6,757 nt of DNA from contig JAKACB010000037.1 in assembly GCA_021796445.1 (NCBI GenBank), positions 1-6,757 of the forward strand, read 5' to 3'. The notes below the pieces were generated by a model. It worked only from the letters and a program-made list of their open reading frames with translations. It was not told the origin of the DNA and ran no database searches. Within the stretch, counting starts at the first letter, position 1. Each line of letters starts with the position of its first letter. The position numbers were made by a program, and so were the translations under genes. Source of the stretch: Nanobdellota archaeon. GTDB taxonomy: Archaea; Nanoarchaeota; Nanoarchaeia; Parvarchaeales; Parvarchaeaceae. This document shows, one piece after another, positions 5,748 to 6,757 of the stretch.

Positions 5748-6757
5748 TTAACTAGGATAATTTGTTGTATAAACAATGTTACTTGGAACACCATTATTGT
5801 TTGTCTGAATATAGTTTTTAGTTGTACCATTTAATGGCCACCAAGAAACCAAACCTGCATTTGGAATTGGAGGAGCTGCAATACCCTCTGAGTATATTTT
5901 AGATATTTCGGAGAAGCTTAAAGGAGTATTATAAACCTGAACATTTATTATAGATCCATTCCAATCCTCTCTATTTATAATATCTCCGATGTAAAAAGTT
6001 GGATTTGAAGAGGTTGTGGTATTTATTGATTGCGGAGAAAAGGCTAAAGATAACGACCCATCAAGAGGACCTCCATACCCTATTTGATCTGTTCCATTAT
6101 ATTCAAATGCTATGAAATACCAGTTATTAAGTTTAATTGGCGGTGTAACTACTGTTTGACAAGTACACCAAGTATCAATTTGGATACCATCAGCAGCACA
6201 CTGATATATAAATGCCCAGAAAAAATGCCCTGCACATACTTGCGCTCCATATCCAAAAATACCAGGTTGTCCTACATTAGCTGGCTCTTTTGTTGAAAAC
6301 CAGGCTAAAACAGTTCTTACTTTGGAGGAATTTGGCAGTAATTCAGCATTTGCATTTATACCGCTATTTACACCATTAAATAGAGGAACAAATGATGGTA
6401 GATAATTTAAATCAGTAGAACCGGTTATTGATCCTAAGGACTGATAAGGCCCTGGAAGAGGCTGACTGGGTTCGGTGTAATTTACTGTTACTGTTATAGC
6501 GTAATGAGTACCTGCTGATGGACATATGTTTGGTATAGAAAAGATATAAGATGAACCCGATCTTATTAAAGGATTTGGATCTACTGTTGAATTTGGCTTG
6601 AAATTTGATATTTTGGTTATTGCTGGGTCTTTTGCTGTTATGCCTGTTATGTTTATTAAATTACCAGTTGAGTCTCCTACGCTTATCCTTAATACTCCAT
6701 TGGCTGTGCATTGTGCTGTTACACTTCCTAAACCTGAGAATCCTGTTACTGTTGATG
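5748..6757 (-). CDS. LamG-domain surface protein, probably pilin-like (5' end beyond window)
   Basis: The minus strand is open from the right edge to TAA at 5748-5750, giving 335 residues; the start is outside, and there is no methionine codon in frame. Residues 1-112 form a beta-rich domain with two cysteines (C16, C78) ending in GTHYAITVTVNYT and GSITG. Residues about 118-292 form a LamG (concanavalin A-like) domain: VRTVLAWFST (146-155), NNWYFIAFEYNG (210-221), FYIGD (254-258), and the hallmark end NVQVYNTPLSFSEISKIYSEGI (271-292). Four more cysteines (174, 186, 197, 199) lie inside it. A tail (293-335) reads GLVSWWPLNG, the opening of another LamG unit, and stops. Eight N-X-S/T sequons indicate an exported, glycosylated protein. 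In related archaea such modules often follow a class III pilin signal helix (from memory). That would make it a client of the pilus machine here, but the N-terminus is unseen. A plus-strand frame at 6084-6296 is only its shadow. Confidence 0.82.
   Translation of the reverse strand, partial: STVTGFSGLGSVTAQCTANGVLRISVGDSTGNLINITGITAKDPAITKISNFKPNSTVDPNPLIRSGSSYIFSIPNICPSAGTHYAITVTVNYTEPSQPLPGPYQSLGSITGSTDLNYLPSFVPLFNGVNSGINANAELLPNSSKVRTVLAWFSTKEPANVGQPGIFGYGAQVCAGHFFWAFIYQCAADGIQIDTWCTCQTVVTPPIKLNNWYFIAFEYNGTDQIGYGGPLDGSLSLAFSPQSINTTTSSNPTFYIGDIINREDWNGSIINVQVYNTPLSFSEISKIYSEGIAAPPIPNAGLVSWWPLNGTTKNYIQTNNNGVPSNIVYTTNYPS

Noticed and set aside
6084..6296. Plus-strand 70-residue open frame
   Set aside because: It lies entirely opposite the LamG protein, whose minus-strand frame is open for over 1000 nt and has recognisable domain motifs.
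1..6757. CRISPR array or other spaced direct repeats
   Set aside because: Reading both strands, I saw no recurring 20-40 nt units at regular spacing.

Overview
The window looks archaeal, most likely from an AT-rich small-genome (DPANN/Micrarchaeota-like) lineage; the lineage is an inference. Four things point that way. The core is an archaeal type IV pilus/archaellum-type assembly operon. Several genes have an A/T-rich TATTTAAA or TATTAAAA box centred 25-28 nt before the start codon, as expected for leaderless archaeal transcripts. The tRNA gene does not encode CCA. The last gene resembles the pilin-like LamG surface proteins common in such genomes (family recall, not searched).

Layout. Positions 1-94 hold the last codons of an unidentified upstream gene. 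Next come msrB (+) and msrA (-), convergent and sharing a TTAA at their stops; together they reduce both stereoisomers of methionine sulfoxide. The best msrA start is ATG 1047-1049, not the longest open frame, because a TATA-like box lies 27 nt upstream of it. The excess open frame covers a relic (about 1092-1135) resembling the right end of an IS200/IS605 element.

Positions 1196-4659 (+) are a tight three-gene operon: a secretion ATPase with complete Walker A, Asp-box, Walker B and His-box motifs, then two separate T2SSF (TadC/FlaJ-type) membrane platform proteins. The junctions are TAG|ATG (no gap) and ATGA (4-nt overlap), implying coupled translation. No pilin, prepilin peptidase or FlaH-like gene is seen beside them. 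The ATPase would power a two-protein platform that extracts pilin-like subunits from the membrane.

A tRNA-Val(CAC) gene (4717-4789, +) follows, with an oligo-T terminator. On the minus strand lie a small atypical kinase (4942-5562) with a well-placed TATA box and the C-terminal 335 residues of a secreted protein (5748 to beyond 6757). The latter has a beta-rich domain, a LamG (concanavalin A-like) domain, eight N-glycosylation sequons and no methionine. Its frame contains no ATG inside the window. It ends about 35 residues into what looks like a second LamG repeat.

No CRISPR array, intact transposon or clearly new multi-gene system is visible. The most interesting points are the decayed IS end next to the msrA promoter, the unusual end of the LamG protein, the divergent small kinase, and the consistent leaderless promoter geometry that resets gene starts.
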